From positions 225,569-289,568 of the forward strand of contig MU128952.1 of NCBI GenBank assembly GCA_014904985.1: a stretch of DNA of 64,000 bases, written 5' to 3'. This document shows, in pieces, positions 38,960 through 50,492 of this stretch. Each line of letters begins with the position of its first letter. The first letter of the stretch is position 1. The position numbers and the translations under genes are program-made. This DNA is from Hydnum rufescens UP504 (Eukaryota; Basidiomycota; Agaricomycetes; Cantharellales; Hydnaceae). Under the pieces are notes generated by a model, which searched no databases, was not told the origin of the DNA, and worked only from the letters and a program-made list of their open reading frames with translations.

Positions 38960-40111
38960 GCCATATGGTTTTACGCGTCACGGTCGACAGACACTCGAAC
39001 TGGTAGCCTTGTCAATTGCTGTGCCCCCCAATATACGATTTGCCTTCTCGCTCCCTCTCACTGCATTCCCTTGCTGTGATCTTCGACGACCCAGAGAATT
39101 ATGGTATCGAGGTCTGTGTCCCGCCTCATCTTTCTCCTTCCGTATTTGGGGGGGCTCCCATTACTTGACGGAAGACCGGGACCGGCGTCAGATTATCTTC
39201 TCAAACATCCAATGGATAATTTGCTCGGTCTAGTTCATGTCGAAGAGGCGGAGTGTTCGTGGTACTAAAGGATGGCGGAATTCTCAAGATCGACACTATT
39301 AGGCCACCCAACGACTTCCAATTTCTTGGCATGAATAGCTTTCTCTCATCCTCATCATTTGATTATATCGACGTTATCGTTAAGCGAAGTCATCAACGTT
39401 GAGTCATCCCCACGGCGGACTGGTTCACATTCGATGAGACCCTGAACTTGAAGGAACGAATTCGTGCGGAGCTGCTGTAGTACGGCAACACTCGACCATA
39501 CACTTTTGATACTGACGCCTGACGAGGAGATACAGGTCAATCACGTATCCAGGTGTGTGCATCAAACGAATGGCCCCTGCATCACAGAATATTGATTTCT
39601 GCCTTCTGACAGGAACATCACCCCATTTGCAGTTGTTGGCTCTGAGTGAAATGGGAGAGAACCTGTACGTGGTTATTACATCGCCTCTCGTCGCATTCCC
39701 TCCTTTGTGGAAAGGCTCGGACCCCCAGACCCAGACCCTCATACGATCAGACTTTGAATGAGCTTGATAGAGAGTCAAGTTCGATACTAGAAGCGGGAAT
39801 CCCCAGCTATCGACCAGCGGAGGCAGGTCATGCATTGCCCTCGATCGCGTTTTTCTCCGGCAAGAACGCCGAGAGCATCATGACTGAGCTCGAAATGTTT
39901 TTGCCGCCCCCCCGAGTTTGCACCGGTCCGCCGGTAGAAGACGAAAACGGACGTGCGAAAGTGGGCAACGAGCACTCTGGGTATCCTTGGCCCATGGGCC
40001 TCAAGGTCACGCCTCACGCTCGAAGCTGTACGTATCGAGGAGCGGGGCTACGGGCTGAACGATGCGCTCCAGAGGGATCTCGCTCGTTGATACCAGCGTT
40101 TGCCGCGCCCA
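38960..40111 (+). pseudogene. Unrecognised coding region, probably a broken or multi-exon hypothetical gene
   Basis: Several plus-strand stretches have coding character but lie in different frames: about 39,078-39,230 (FDDPENYGIEVCVPPHLSPS, then with a one-base change LLKHPMDNLLGLVHVEEAEC), 39,242-39,400 (RRGGVFVVLKDGGILKIDT then RPPNDFQFLGMNSFLSS) and 39,790-40,111 (FFSGKNAESIMTELEMFLPP, VGNEHSGYPWPMGLKVT, then EAVRIEERGYGLNDALQRDL with stop at about 40,110). The order and the residue mix suggest one protein of unknown family. I do not recognise it. The frame changes could be introns, assembly indels or decay. The opposite strand is also open in places, which lowers confidence. Confidence 0.35.
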
Positions 40112-40239
40112 CGTCCCCTGCCCTGCCTTTTTTTTCCTCTGCATTACTCTCCTTAATTTGACGAGATAACTTGAGACGCATGAACACGGTGCCTTGTTGG
40201 CGCTTGTCGCCACTATCGATACGTGATGACACAGCCATG

Positions 40240-40480
40240 TATGCCTCGGCATTACTGTAAATGGGGCTTGAACACGATGGATGCACTTTGTGGCTCACTA
40301 AAATTGGCTGTGTCAGCTTTCCTGAGTCCCAGCTAGCTGCTCCAAATATGTACTTCTTTGCCAAAACCCTCTCGCTGTTCAAGATGTTGTCCCTGTCGCT
40401 TCCTCCTGATCTCATTCCTGATGCACTGAGGCCAGGCCACCTGGCGAGGAGGCCACTTAGCGTCTGTATACTGAGTTATC
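40240..40480. repeat. Dispersed repeat, copy 1 (related to 57,220-57,420)
   Basis: Shares runs such as GTCCCAGCTAGCT, AATATGTA(C/T)TTCTTTGCC and TTCCTCCTGATC/CCTCCTCCTGATC, in the same order, with a segment beside the tyrosine-recombinase element at the right end of the window. Both can be read as a peptide containing MYFFAK.LSLFKM, so a fragment of a transposon-encoded protein is likely. Identity is moderate, so this is an old copy. Confidence 0.6.
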
Positions 40481-40933
40481 AACTTAGAGAGTGAAGAGTA
40501 TGTTTGTCATCTCGCTGTCTGTTGCTTGTAACCACCCCCAATCATGTTCCTTTCACCTAAGTTTGTTCTAGCTGCTCTGATCGACAAAACATATATATAT
40601 ATTTGACAACAAATGGTATGGAGCAGAAAACAAAATACCGTACCCCGGCGCGCCAACGCATTCCCCGCCTCTCACTCGCCTCAAGTGCTTCTCGATGGCC
40701 GAAAGATGAAGTCAGGGGCTAGTTGTGATGACCCTCGCCTACCGGTCATACAGGTTTCCGGAAGAACTGTGGCTCCAAAAAAAAAGACCTAGGTAACACA
40801 GAGATCAGTCTGGAGTCGGCAGGCAAGGCATAACGACGAAGGCACCAAACAGTGGACGACGAAGTGCCATTTCTCATTCAAGACAGCACACGGTAACCAG
40901 TCGAGAGACGGAAACTGGACCCATCTCAAATAC

Positions 40934-41666
40934 CTAGCTATGATCCATGAAGAGGGTTGCGTCCTCTACCCCGCTTTCTTCTGTCTTTGGAGGTACTTTG
41001 ACGGTCATTCGCATTCGGGACAGTGTTTCGGCGATACCGCGCCAGGCGTCACGTTCAACGCGCGCCTCCTGAAGGGTCGAACCGACGGGCTCGAAGTTGA
41101 CGGAGGTGTTAGCGCCCCTGTCTGGAACACCAGGTCCACCTCTAGTTCCAGTTTCTGAGCTGGGGTTAGGGAGCGGACCAGAGCCAAAGGTAGGCGGCAC
41201 GAAGTTGGGTGGGGGCGCGTTTATGGAAGAGGGTGTGATGCGGCGGGTGCGGACATCCGCAAGAATTCGACGCAGAGTGACTTGAATGGACTATGTGTGT
41301 AAAAAAAAACAATCAGGATTAAAACGGGTTGCAGGAACGACGCAGCCCATAAATTATTGAAAGGGACGTGCATCGAGGGTCTGAAAATATGCTGTTGCCT
41401 CTTGAACAAATAGCTCGGAGCGCTCTTCCCCCTCTGGGAGAGACACTCCCCCGGTGTCATCATCGGTATCGACGTGAGCGACTCGCAAAAGCTGGAGAGA
41501 GGACGCTGCGTGCTGAAGCAGACGTGCAATATCCTGAGTGGAAACATCAATTCCTTAACAATCCAACCTAGATGGACAACCTAAGGCTACTTTCTTTTTC
41601 GACATTCACCAACTCGCGTATCCGCTCAGCACTGGAGCTAGACGTCCATATTTCTTCTCGATCCAT
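40934..41666 (-). CDS. MED11: Mediator complex subunit 11
   Basis: Small Mediator head subunit, needed for RNA polymerase II initiation. ATG at 41,666 reads MDREEIWTSSSSAERIRELV NVEKE, then after an intron DIARLLQHAASSLQLL. These are the Glu-rich helix and Ala/Leu helix of the MED11 bundle. Next come EERSELFVQEATAYFQTLDA and, after a second intron, IQVTLRRILADVRTRRITPS, the conserved YFxTLdxIQvtLR block split at the exon joint. A disordered Pro/Gly linker leads to a helix LQEARVERDAWRGIAETLSR ending at 40,934. The first intron joint is one base out of phase by my reading. It is divergent from the AP-1 sigma gene, with only 59 bases between the two start codons. A shrunken second copy lies at 51,062-51,239. 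Confidence 0.82.
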
Positions 41667-41725
41667 CGTGGAATCGTGACCGTCGGGAACTGCCGATCAG
41701 GCCCTCTCGCGCAACAGTAACATCC
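41667..41725. promoter_or_regulatory. Bidirectional MED11 / AP-1 sigma promoter
   Basis: The two divergent start codons are only 59 bases apart, so both genes must share this stretch plus sequence inside each other's transcribed region. GC-rich and without a TATA box, as for housekeeping genes. Its counterpart in the duplicated block (about 51,240-51,286) is altered and shortened. Confidence 0.6.
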
Positions 41726-42685
41726 ATGATCAACTATGTGCTGCTCGTGTCTCGACAGGGTCAGACTTTCCTGCGTGAAAGAATGTAATGCGAACATCCC
41801 TGATATACGAATCACCATCCAGGAAAAGTAAGGCTTGCGAAATGGTTTACGACGCTCCCGCCACGAGCCAAGTCCAAGATCGTGAAAGACGTTACTCAGC
41901 TTGTTCTCGCGCGCCGTACCCGGATGTGCAACTTCCTTGAATATAAAGGCGAGTTTCTCACCTCCATGCCGCTTCCTCCACTCGTCCAGGGCACCCGAGT
42001 AGTAATGCAACACACATGAAAAGACTCCAAGGTTGTTTACCGACGCTATGCCTCCCTATTCTTTGTCTGTGGGATCGGACCAGGGGACAACGAGCTCGTA
42101 ACCCTGGAAATCATACACCGATACGTCGAGGTTCTCGACCGATATTTTGGGAATGTGAACCCTATCTTTATTTATTCCCGATCCTAGTTCTACATGTGTA
42201 CTGACATTCGCCTCTAATACGCAGGTGTGCGAACTAGATCTGTGAGTTTTTCAATGCCTATGCGATTCTAGTGGGGATCGATCTCGAAATCCCGCATAGG
42301 ATTTTTAACTTCCAAAAAGCCTATGCAGTGCGTTACTTTCCCCGGGATTCGCAAGCTAGATCTGACGTTTGCTGTTGTTCTTATCCTTCGGTCATGGTCG
42401 CACGGTCCCCATCCCATTCCATTCAGATCTTGGACGAGCTAATCATCGCGGGAGAACTACAAGAATCATCAAAGAAATCCGTCCTGCGTGTCGTGCGTTT
42501 ATACACTCTTTCTCTCTTCACAATTTCACATTTCATCAGTGTCCAGCTCCTCCCCTCTTCCGCCTTGCTTCGGTCTGCGATATTGATGCATATATTGTCT
42601 TATTCAGGTCGCACAATCAGATGCAATAGAAGAAACTGAAAATAGTGAGGACACGTTGGCTCGACTCGGCTCTCGAAGCGTCTAA
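41726..42685 (+). CDS. APS1: AP-1 clathrin adaptor complex small subunit (sigma-1)
   Basis: Subunit of the trans-Golgi/endosome AP-1 coat; binds dileucine cargo signals. Exons joined by eye give [12 protein letters not shown] + [41 protein letters not shown], then [50 protein letters not shown] + [29 protein letters not shown] and the end [20 protein letters not shown] with stop at 42,683-42,685. This is almost the textbook sigma-adaptin sequence. The length of about 160 residues is normal. Six introns, no lesion. Tail-to-tail with ceramide synthase copy 1. Confidence 0.93.
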
Positions 42686-43149
42686 GTCTCTCTGAACCCT
42701 ATCCCCCCCCCTCTCTATTCATCCATTATCCAACGAAATCGTTCTCCTCCCCACCCTCCCCGGAACTCCCAGTGGTCGAGAAGCTGCAAGACGCCAAGAT
42801 CCTATAGTGGGAGCTTAGTGGAACGTCATTCAGTTTTTGGGGTGCAGATTTAGTGGACCCCTCTATACATGGGGCTATTGGGTTATACATCGGATACAGT
42901 ACTTGGGGCGTAGGAGCTACTCAAAGGGGAATATGCTCCCTCCGCGTCCCCAATATATATGTCATCAATCGGTCTAGTCTCCCTTGTGTTCTCATACATA
43001 CTGATGTGATGGGCGGGCGAAATCCGCTCAAATATATTACACTGAGTGTCCCTTTTTTCGCTAGCGACAAGTCCCTCACCATGGCCAATACACGTGTATA
43101 TGCCAATACCCGGGTATATAGATAGTATCCCAAAATGGCACCAGCTAGC

Positions 43150-45085
43150 TCACTCATCTTTCGTGTGCACATCCTCCCCTTCGCCTTCGTCGTCCGAGCG
43201 TTCGTCCTCCAATCCGGGCCCAAACACGGCACTAGAGAGGGGCAATAAGTTTTAGGTTGCGACAAGGCACAATTAGACTCAGTTCGACGTCAGAAACTGC
43301 TGCGATCTCCACGAGGACGCACCGATGAAGAATGCGCAATATCAAATAATACCAGAATAGGTTCACTGTCGATAAAAAATAAAGATCGATCCATGAGATT
43401 CCAAAAGAGCAAGAGGGAGGTAAAGGAAAAGAGAGGACCAAGTTGTAGGAGTATTATCGGAACAATTATCTGATATTGCATCCTGAAAATGAGCAGTATT
43501 GAGCAAGAGGGCCCAACTGTGGATGGAGACAGACACCTACCACCATAGCATCCATACACCCTCCTTGGGTCCCCAGTGCTTGGAATACTCTCTGGAAATC
43601 GACGATTTATCTTTTGACTCTACAGATTGTTTTTTTTTCCGAGTACGCACGGGACATTTTTCCACTGCGTCCACACAGACCAGATGATCTTGATATTAAG
43701 GAAATGCCGGAGGTATCTGAACGAAAGCTCTCAACAGTGTCAGGGCCCGGGGAACGCGAATGACTCACGTCCACACACAAACAAAAGTCGCAAAAGCCAC
43801 GGCGGCAGCCTTTTCCCATCGTAAATAATTGCAAAGTTTAGCGAACTGATGCAGCCCAATTAGGATATCAAGGTTTTTACCACTCTTCATGAAGAGTTCT
43901 GATAGGTGACACCGACCGCTAAGAAGACATCAGACACATCCATTGTGAGAAAGACTGGGAAATAATCGTTAAATAGTGCTCGCATGCAAAGGGTCAGAAG
44001 AACGTACTTGCGTTGCCAATATAGGTCAAGTTTATGGTATAGCTCCAACTGCGAGACAAATCAGCGAGTCAATCCACACAGTGTCACCAGAATTAAAATG
44101 GGAAATACGAACAAGACAAGCCAGATCGTAACGATGTGATGGATAACTAGCTCAGAAAAGTCCTTCCGAGGCTTCTCGAGCCTCAGCACCAAGACGAGAA
44201 GCTGCTGGAACCAATATGCGAACTGCATGAGGTAATATCGTTTGAGAAGCGGCGTCATACGCCAATGGGGGTACTCTAGGGGTTGTATAGATGAGAAAAT
44301 GCATATTTTCCGTAGCCAAACCCCAAATCACCGATCCAGAAATGTTCTGTTTGGAACCACCACGTCGGTAGCTGCGACATCACGTACTATGAAACCATAG
44401 GTCATTATTAGCAGCCGCACAAGAAAAGAATATTTGATATACTCGCAATGCCGAGGGTCCCAAAGAAGGAAAAATAGAGTACGGCGTAGCCTTGTTCTCC
44501 AAAGCGGACGATTTTGTCCGATTTTCGCACCCCCAATCGAATTGCGAGGGGACGAAGAATATGGAGCGTCAGAAATTGTCGAACAAATGACCACACAATA
44601 ACATAGTAAGTCGACGAATAGGATGTCCTGGAAGTGGGTTGATAAGTTTTGTGGCTCACTGGCCGCCGTCCCAAATAAGCCGTACCAGGGGGCCCTTAGC
44701 AAACCTTGGGCTCCCAGGATCTGAATCTGCAACAGGGTATGACACAAAGAGAAGAGACGCAAATGGATTGGGAATGTGCGGTGCCAAAAAATGCCAATTA
44801 GTCCACAACACGACAGGGATGAGAAGCATTTTGAATGAAGACACTGAGGGGGAAGTGAAGTAAACATCACCGCATTGAGGGCGGACTGGAAACCATACTA
44901 GGAACAGTCATCCAAGCCATAGTCTTAAGGTCAGACCATAATCCAAGAGGAGGAAGGATAAATCTTTCTTTTCCTGAGGATTTCTTCTGTCGCATGTCGG
45001 GGCGGCAGGCAAGATCAAGTCGCGGGTTGTCGGAGGTTAAACCGGCAATTCCCGTGATGGGCTCGCAATTCGCCGCAGAGAGCAA
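43150..45085 (-). CDS. LAG1: Ceramide synthase LAG1/LAC1, copy 1 (one-base insertion in exon)
   Basis: TLC-domain ER enzyme that N-acylates sphingoid bases. Order: PPLGLWSDLKTMAWMTVPS, SSFKMLLIPVVLWTNWHFLA, PRFAKGPL + DILF, YYVIVWSFVRQFLTLHILRP, LGVRKSDKIVRFGEQGYAVL, HFWI + EYPHWRMTPLLKRYYLMQFA, LRLEKPRKDFSELVIHHIVT (the Lag motif with the catalytic His pair), WSYTINLTYIGNA, FLTMDVSDVFLA, YLRHFLNIKIIWSVWTQWKN, EYSKHWGPKEGVWMLWW, MQYQIIVPIILLQL + VNLFWYYLILRILHR, and an acidic tail EDERSDDEGEGED ending at 43,150. Relative to copy 2 there is one extra T at 44,611 in the exon after DILF, which breaks the frame in the sequence as given. Many introns. The start is taken at 45,085; a shorter start at about 44,995 is possible. 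Confidence 0.82.
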
Positions 45086-46375
45086 GCTCTCGGCAACCGC
45101 AAAACCTCGGTAACCATGTTCAGCACCCAGAATCTCTCCGATTAGGACATCTCGGATAGATGGCTACATCCTCACCCTTTAATTTATCGGGGTTCTGACA
45201 TCACAGACTGCTTCAGAAATGATGTATGTTACCTCTCCCAAACTGTAGCTAAACTATTGATTCGACGCGTTTCAAATCATTACAGGATATGGACAAGATC
45301 ATATGGTCGACACATCGTATGATGCACAGTGATTCTTGCTGCCGCTTTTCCCTTGGAATTACGATCCAAGACACCCTCGGCCGCCCTTGGCATTGTGATT
45401 AACCCGCCTGATATGCCTCTGAATCATTCGATCTAATAAAAGTATGTCTATTGCGAAATACCCTATGCCGTGACTTGGATTCATTGATTATGTGCTCGCT
45501 GTTCATTCCTTAGCACTCGAGAATAGTCATTCATCTACTTTTATCTTTTGGTTTCGGCTCGCCAGAAACCTTGGGCTTGATCCTACTATACGTCGTATAC
45601 CATCATCCTCTCCTAACTCGGGCGAACAATTCGAGATAGATGTTCATGGCCCCCATATTGCGGCAAACCACCATTATTGACGAGAGACATCGGCGTTTAT
45701 AACGGTTGGTGCTGACGCTATCAGGGGTCATCGCACCAGAGTCTTGAAGGTGGTCAGGAAATCCGATCCGCACGGGCTCCTCCCCACCCCCACGTTTCCT
45801 TCCGCCCTATTCCCCCCCGCACCGCCGCATCAGCAGGTACAGCATGAGCGAGCCCCTGAGTTGCATCAGGAACTCTATAACGGAGTTTCAGTTGACGTTC
45901 TTCATCCAGAGATGCTGGAAAAATAGCACTAGGCCCTCCCATGCGTAGGAAGGAAGCGAGAGACCAACGGTCGCACCTGCCCAGTGATGGGGAATGTAGA
46001 AAAGAGGCGAAGTGTAGGCGTAGCGAAGGGAGGACTAAGTTTTCATATTAGCGAGCCGATGCAAAATAGCGATCCTCTCACATCACAAATTTTCACTTGC
46101 TCACTTCCAGGACACGTTCTTTCTATACGCAACATGAGTGCTATCGGCTCTTTCTGTGTGACCAGGGACAGGCGATGGGATCTGAGAAAATTACATGCTT
46201 CCCATCCCTTGGTATCCTCTGTTGGGCAGACAGATAGTTCTGTGCTTGAACCACGTATTTGAGAGTCCACCATCAGGGCCGGCCACATAGTCCAGCCACG
46301 TGATCATTTGCTACATCAAGCCACAACGTTTTGGGCTCGGTATCTGGACAGTCGTGTCTCGTCCTACACCACCAC
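45086..46375. other. Divergent intergenic region between LAG1 copy 1 and the ketosphinganine reductase
   Basis: About 1.3 kb between two divergent genes, so it should contain both promoters. A plus-strand stretch at 45,744-45,926 (ending HQELYNGVSVDVLHPEMLEK) is open but has no partner exon that I can recognise. No other supported feature. Confidence 0.4.
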
Positions 46376-47783
46376 ATGAACACAGACCTGAGAAACTATC
46401 TTCTCCTGATCCTCGTCCTACTCACACTCTTTTTCGTACCGCTCCGCATGTTCTCCCTATGGTCTAAAAAATGGAATCCGAAAGGTCGAGTGAGCAGTTC
46501 TGTGTTCTTCTATTTCCATTTCTGAGCTAATCCTTATGATTGAGCACTGTTACGTGACGGGCGGCAGTACTGGGCTGGGTCTTGCGCTCTCGGTCCTCCT
46601 TGTAAAAGCCGGAGCTCATGTATCTATCGTCGCTCGGAATGAAGAAAAACTGCGAAATGCTCTAGAGATCTTGGAAGTGAGTCTAATGCAGTTTATGACC
46701 GGCACCTAAGAGTGCATCTCAAGATCTATAGGCCTCCAGAGTAGACAAAAACCAAATCATAAAGAGTTACTCGTTCTCCCTTACCGCTGCTGAATCCTCG
46801 GCAGCCGCCCTCGAAGCTGCCTGTGCCACCCACGGATGGACGCGCTCCAGATGCACTATTTCTATGTGCGGGCGCCTCTAAACCCAAGTTCTTCGTCGAA
46901 ATGACAGAAGAAGAGATGTCGCAAGGTATGGACAACGGGTATTGGGTGCAAGCGTGGACGGCCTTGGTACGTTATCTGGATTCCCAGACGCCGCACAGGT
47001 TTGATTTTAATGATTCGCGCACATGTTCTCCAGGCGGCAACCAAGAAGATGGTCAACGAGAACGCGAAGGGGAAGATAGTGTTTGTATCCTCGACCCTTG
47101 GGTATATGTCTTTCGTGGCTCGCATCATATTCCCCCGCTAAGCACGCCCTTCGCGGTACGTATTGGTGCTATTTGGTTACTTTTGGTGATTCTCATCCGT
47201 TACTTTGTAATAGGCCTTGCGGATACATTGGCATCCGAACTGCAGCTGTACGGTATCGACGTGCACATCTTCTTCGCAACTACCATGCGCACGCCTGGAC
47301 TAGAAGAGGAGAAAAAATCCAAGCCGGCGATCACTTCGAAAATAGAGGGCGACGATTCACCAGTGAGCCCGGAGAGCGCGGCTGAACGAATACTCAGTGG
47401 GTGAGCCTACTTGTTTTCTTATTCTCCTCAACTCCCTTACTTCTCGCGATGGCTATTCGCATTCTAGGTATTCAAAAGGGTCACGTTCATATTGGTGGCG
47501 ATTTTCTCACCGACGTCTTCAGAGCATCTACCCGAGGCTCTGCTCCCTACCACAACCCGAGTGGTGGACGCTGTACTTGGTATAATCGCTTGGGTTTGTT
47601 TTTATCGAGCTGCTCAATCATGTCTTCTAGTTTTGACACTATTACCTGAATCAGATCGGGGTCCCTATCTGGCGATGGTCGGTTGATGCTCAAATTCGTG
47701 CGCACCGTGCCGAGCATGCTGCATACCTCTCTGGAAATAGCCTTCTATCACTATTGGTTATGTCTACTCCGACAAACCGTTGA
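46376..47783 (+). CDS. TSC10: 3-ketosphinganine (3-dehydrosphinganine) reductase, TSC10/KDSR; frame broken in three places
   Basis: Short-chain dehydrogenase at the ER that reduces 3-ketosphinganine with NADPH, the second step of sphingolipid synthesis. N-terminal membrane segment NYLLLILVLLTLFFVPLRMF, then HCYVTGGSTGLGLALSVLLV (Rossmann TGGxxGxG), AGAHVSIVARNEEKL, RAPDALFLCAGASKPKFFVE, GKIVFVSSTLGYMSF, YSPAKHALR (catalytic YxxxK) + GLADTLASELQLYGIDVHIF, TPGLEEEKKSKPAIT, KGHVHIGGDFLTDVFRASTR and a C-terminal hairpin VVDAVLGIIAW + IGVPIWRWSVDAQIRAHRAE. Identity is clear, but the frame shifts at about 46,834 (one extra base), about 47,115 and about 47,556. Either the gene is decaying or the assembly has indels. 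It sits between two ceramide synthase copies, whose product acts two steps later. Confidence 0.85.
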
Positions 47784-47926
47784 CGTTAGCATCCCTTAGT
47801 GCCTGGAACCTTAGGACGTATATATTTGCTCTCGTTACCGACAACTCTTTTCAGTTGTCTCTGTACACTCAATCGTGCTGATAATGAATGGTCGTCCTGC
47901 AGTGCTCCTATACCTATGACGATACA

Positions 47927-50044
47927 TCACAAACTAGGCACATATCCAATGTCGGCACGCAAGTATGAACCCTGAATGACATCGCTCTGTTCGTTCCTCA
48001 TGCTAGTAATCGCAAACGTCACACCGCACTGACCGAGTGTCATTCCATCGTCGAGGCTCTTCGTCTCCATCAACATCCCACTGACGACGGATATATCGTG
48101 GACAATGACCTTTGGGTACTTATGAAATAAAGTTACGCCTGCGTATTTCGAAGCCTTCGTGACAAGAGTCGACAAGTCCGCCTTCATCTCGCGAACAGTA
48201 ATGGATGCAGGCCACACTTCATGTACCCAAGGATACGTGAGGCAATGTGAGGCACTACTGGAAAAGAATCAAGAAACATGAAGCTCACGAAATACCGCGC
48301 GATGCGTGACAGAGTGATGATGGAAAAGGAGAACGAGCGTAACGGGCTCCAGAGAGCATGTAAGAAATACTCGTCGTTCAACAAGAGTCAGTGTGGGTGA
48401 CTGTGGAGTTGTAGTGGACGAAGGAGGAAGCGCAGCAGAAGGTTGCGGGGGACTTGAAGAGCATAAAATGAGATATGGATTCGTAGCCGGAGAGGTACGC
48501 AAGAGAATGTCATGTCCTTCAAATCGTATCGTCTGAGATACGAAGCGGCTTGCATCTGTCCAAGCACGTAAGACGGTAAGCGAGGTGGATCCAATAGTGT
48601 CTATTCGCGGGCATCAGACCCCTGCATGATATCATAAAACAAGTAGATTATCATCCATACCTGCATAGTCGAGGATAAATCCTGACTCGGGGACGTCCGC
48701 TACTAAGAAGACCTCCACATTCAAGGATTCATTCTCGTCTCGACTCGTGGAAGCGGGCTCCACACCAGTCCCCCTGGGAATCGCACTTACCGCCGTGCCC
48801 ACGGAAGGTCCTGGAACAGGGACATCCCACTGATCTCCTTCACACTGTGTGGACGAGTCCGACAAACGGTCCGCTTTGTGCGATAGTTGGCTGATTGACA
48901 CATCCGAAGATGGAGGATCATAGCTAAACCCATAGACAGGTAAAGACGCATGCCGTTGACGTCGACCATGTGATGACGACGGCAAGTGATCAGTATCACG
49001 ATAACTATCGCTGTACTTGGTGGAAATGATCGAAGCCGTGCTGCTGCTCCTGGAGCGCTTTGGGAAGGGCTCGGGACTGGGAATGGTGCTCGGAGGCTGC
49101 TTTCTTGTGGATTCAGAAGGGAACTCCCATCGATCGTGTGCCACTTTGTCAACGGTGAAGTCGAAGGTCCCGGTGAAGGCGAGGTGAATATTTCGAGCTC
49201 ATCCTGGCCAGAAGTGATCCCGAGCCCGGAATTAAAACTGCGTGACGAAGGGAACACTGAACCGAACTTCAGGAGTGGCTTCTGGAGAGATAAACAATGT
49301 TGGTGAATCGATCTGCTTACCACAACCTCGGAGTGACCTTCGACGCACATTAAAGCCCCCCAAAGGTCTGCAAGCATATAGCTTTGCTGTTTAAGTTGTC
49401 GAGCAATGACTCTATTCCCCTTCTCAATTTGCTTCACAGCTTGCAGAAGGGCTTCCTGGTCCTTTCGTCTTGCATACTTACTTCGATCATCCCACCGAGC
49501 GACGTCAACAAGCTCGTGAAGCTGAAGATTAAAGATTCAGAGAGATCCCATAGGGGAGGTGGCAGAAATACGAACGTTGAGCAGTGTAATGAGGTCAGAA
49601 ATTCGATGGTGGCACTCATCGATGGCCAAGCATCGCTTTCTGCGCTGACAACCATCTGCAAGAAATTAACCCCTTTTCAGATAGCCGAAAACCCGTACAT
49701 AAAACTGGGCACCTTAAACCACCCTCTGGCACCGACTCTAGTTATAGTCTGGGTGATATGTTCAAAGGCTTCCCGGAGTCGCTCGATTTTTGCCCCTTCG
49801 ACGTCCTCTCCTTGTTGATCGTCTATATAAGAAAGCCTTTGAACAAGCACTGGCAACGCTCCACGAGGTTTCGGCATCGTTCCTTGTTGGATTTGACTTG
49901 CTCATACGCGCTGATGACCAACTGGAGAGATGTAGAGGCAACAGAAAGGAGGGACGCAGCCATGGAGAATAGTAGGAAAACTGGAGAATATGACGACGCT
50001 GGACTTAGGGCGCGCGCGGCGCCCAAGACTGCAAAGGGGCACAT
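47927..50044 (-). CDS. HeLo/MLKL-N-like four-helix-bundle protein with unassigned C-terminal part
   Basis: N-terminus MCPFAVLGAARALSPASS then ASLLSVASTSLQLVISAYEQ VKSNKERCRNLVERC, followed after a one-base frame slip (about 49,850) by VLVQRLSYIDDQQGEDVEG, AKIERLREAFEHITQTITRV and, through introns, RRKRCLAIDECHHRISDLIT LLN and LHELVDVARWDDR. This pattern of amphipathic helices is that of the MLKL-N/HeLo-like domains common in Agaricomycete signalling and cell-death proteins. KDQEALLQAVKQIEKGNRVI ARQLK closes the helical part. The middle (about 48,660-49,330) is Ser/Pro rich and disordered, with a frame change at about 49,150. The C-terminal section (47,927-48,600; VREMKADLSTLVTKASKYAG, MTLGQCGVTFAITSMRNEQS) matches nothing I know. 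No kinase domain is evident. Role inferred only. Confidence 0.55.
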
Positions 50045-50492
50045 CTGCTAGGTTTGCTCATGACTCGGAAGGAAAACACGCGTTCCGGCTTGAACTGGAG
50101 TTGTAATAGTGCGCCGTCCTGTCCGAGGACAGGAGTCCCATTAAAGAACAATACAGACAGATTTTGAGGCGCCCTCAGAATTCGGGTGCACACGGAGCGC
50201 GTCGGCACAGCCACAGAGGTCCCGAGCTGCGCTGCAGCAAATATCCCCCGCCCCTAGATCGGAGTTGCCCAATCCCAATTGTCCTGAGGTCTTGACGAAT
50301 CTACAGCATGCAAAATCAAACTGAAATGGGTAGCCCGAAGGACTGCCTTGGTTCAGAGCACGTGATAGCGGCAGATCCCGTTTTGGAACACCAGATTGGC
50401 CAGCCAATCGATTCAATTTTGAGGCCTACAGTATCTTGCTTCCATACCAGAATCTGGACCGGCTGGATATCGAGGTTTTTATCGTCGAAACT

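Noticed and set aside
45744..45926. Small plus-strand protein ending HPEMLEK
   Set aside because: It is open for 60 codons but has no start context, partner exon or recognisable family. Kept only as a remark on the intergenic region.
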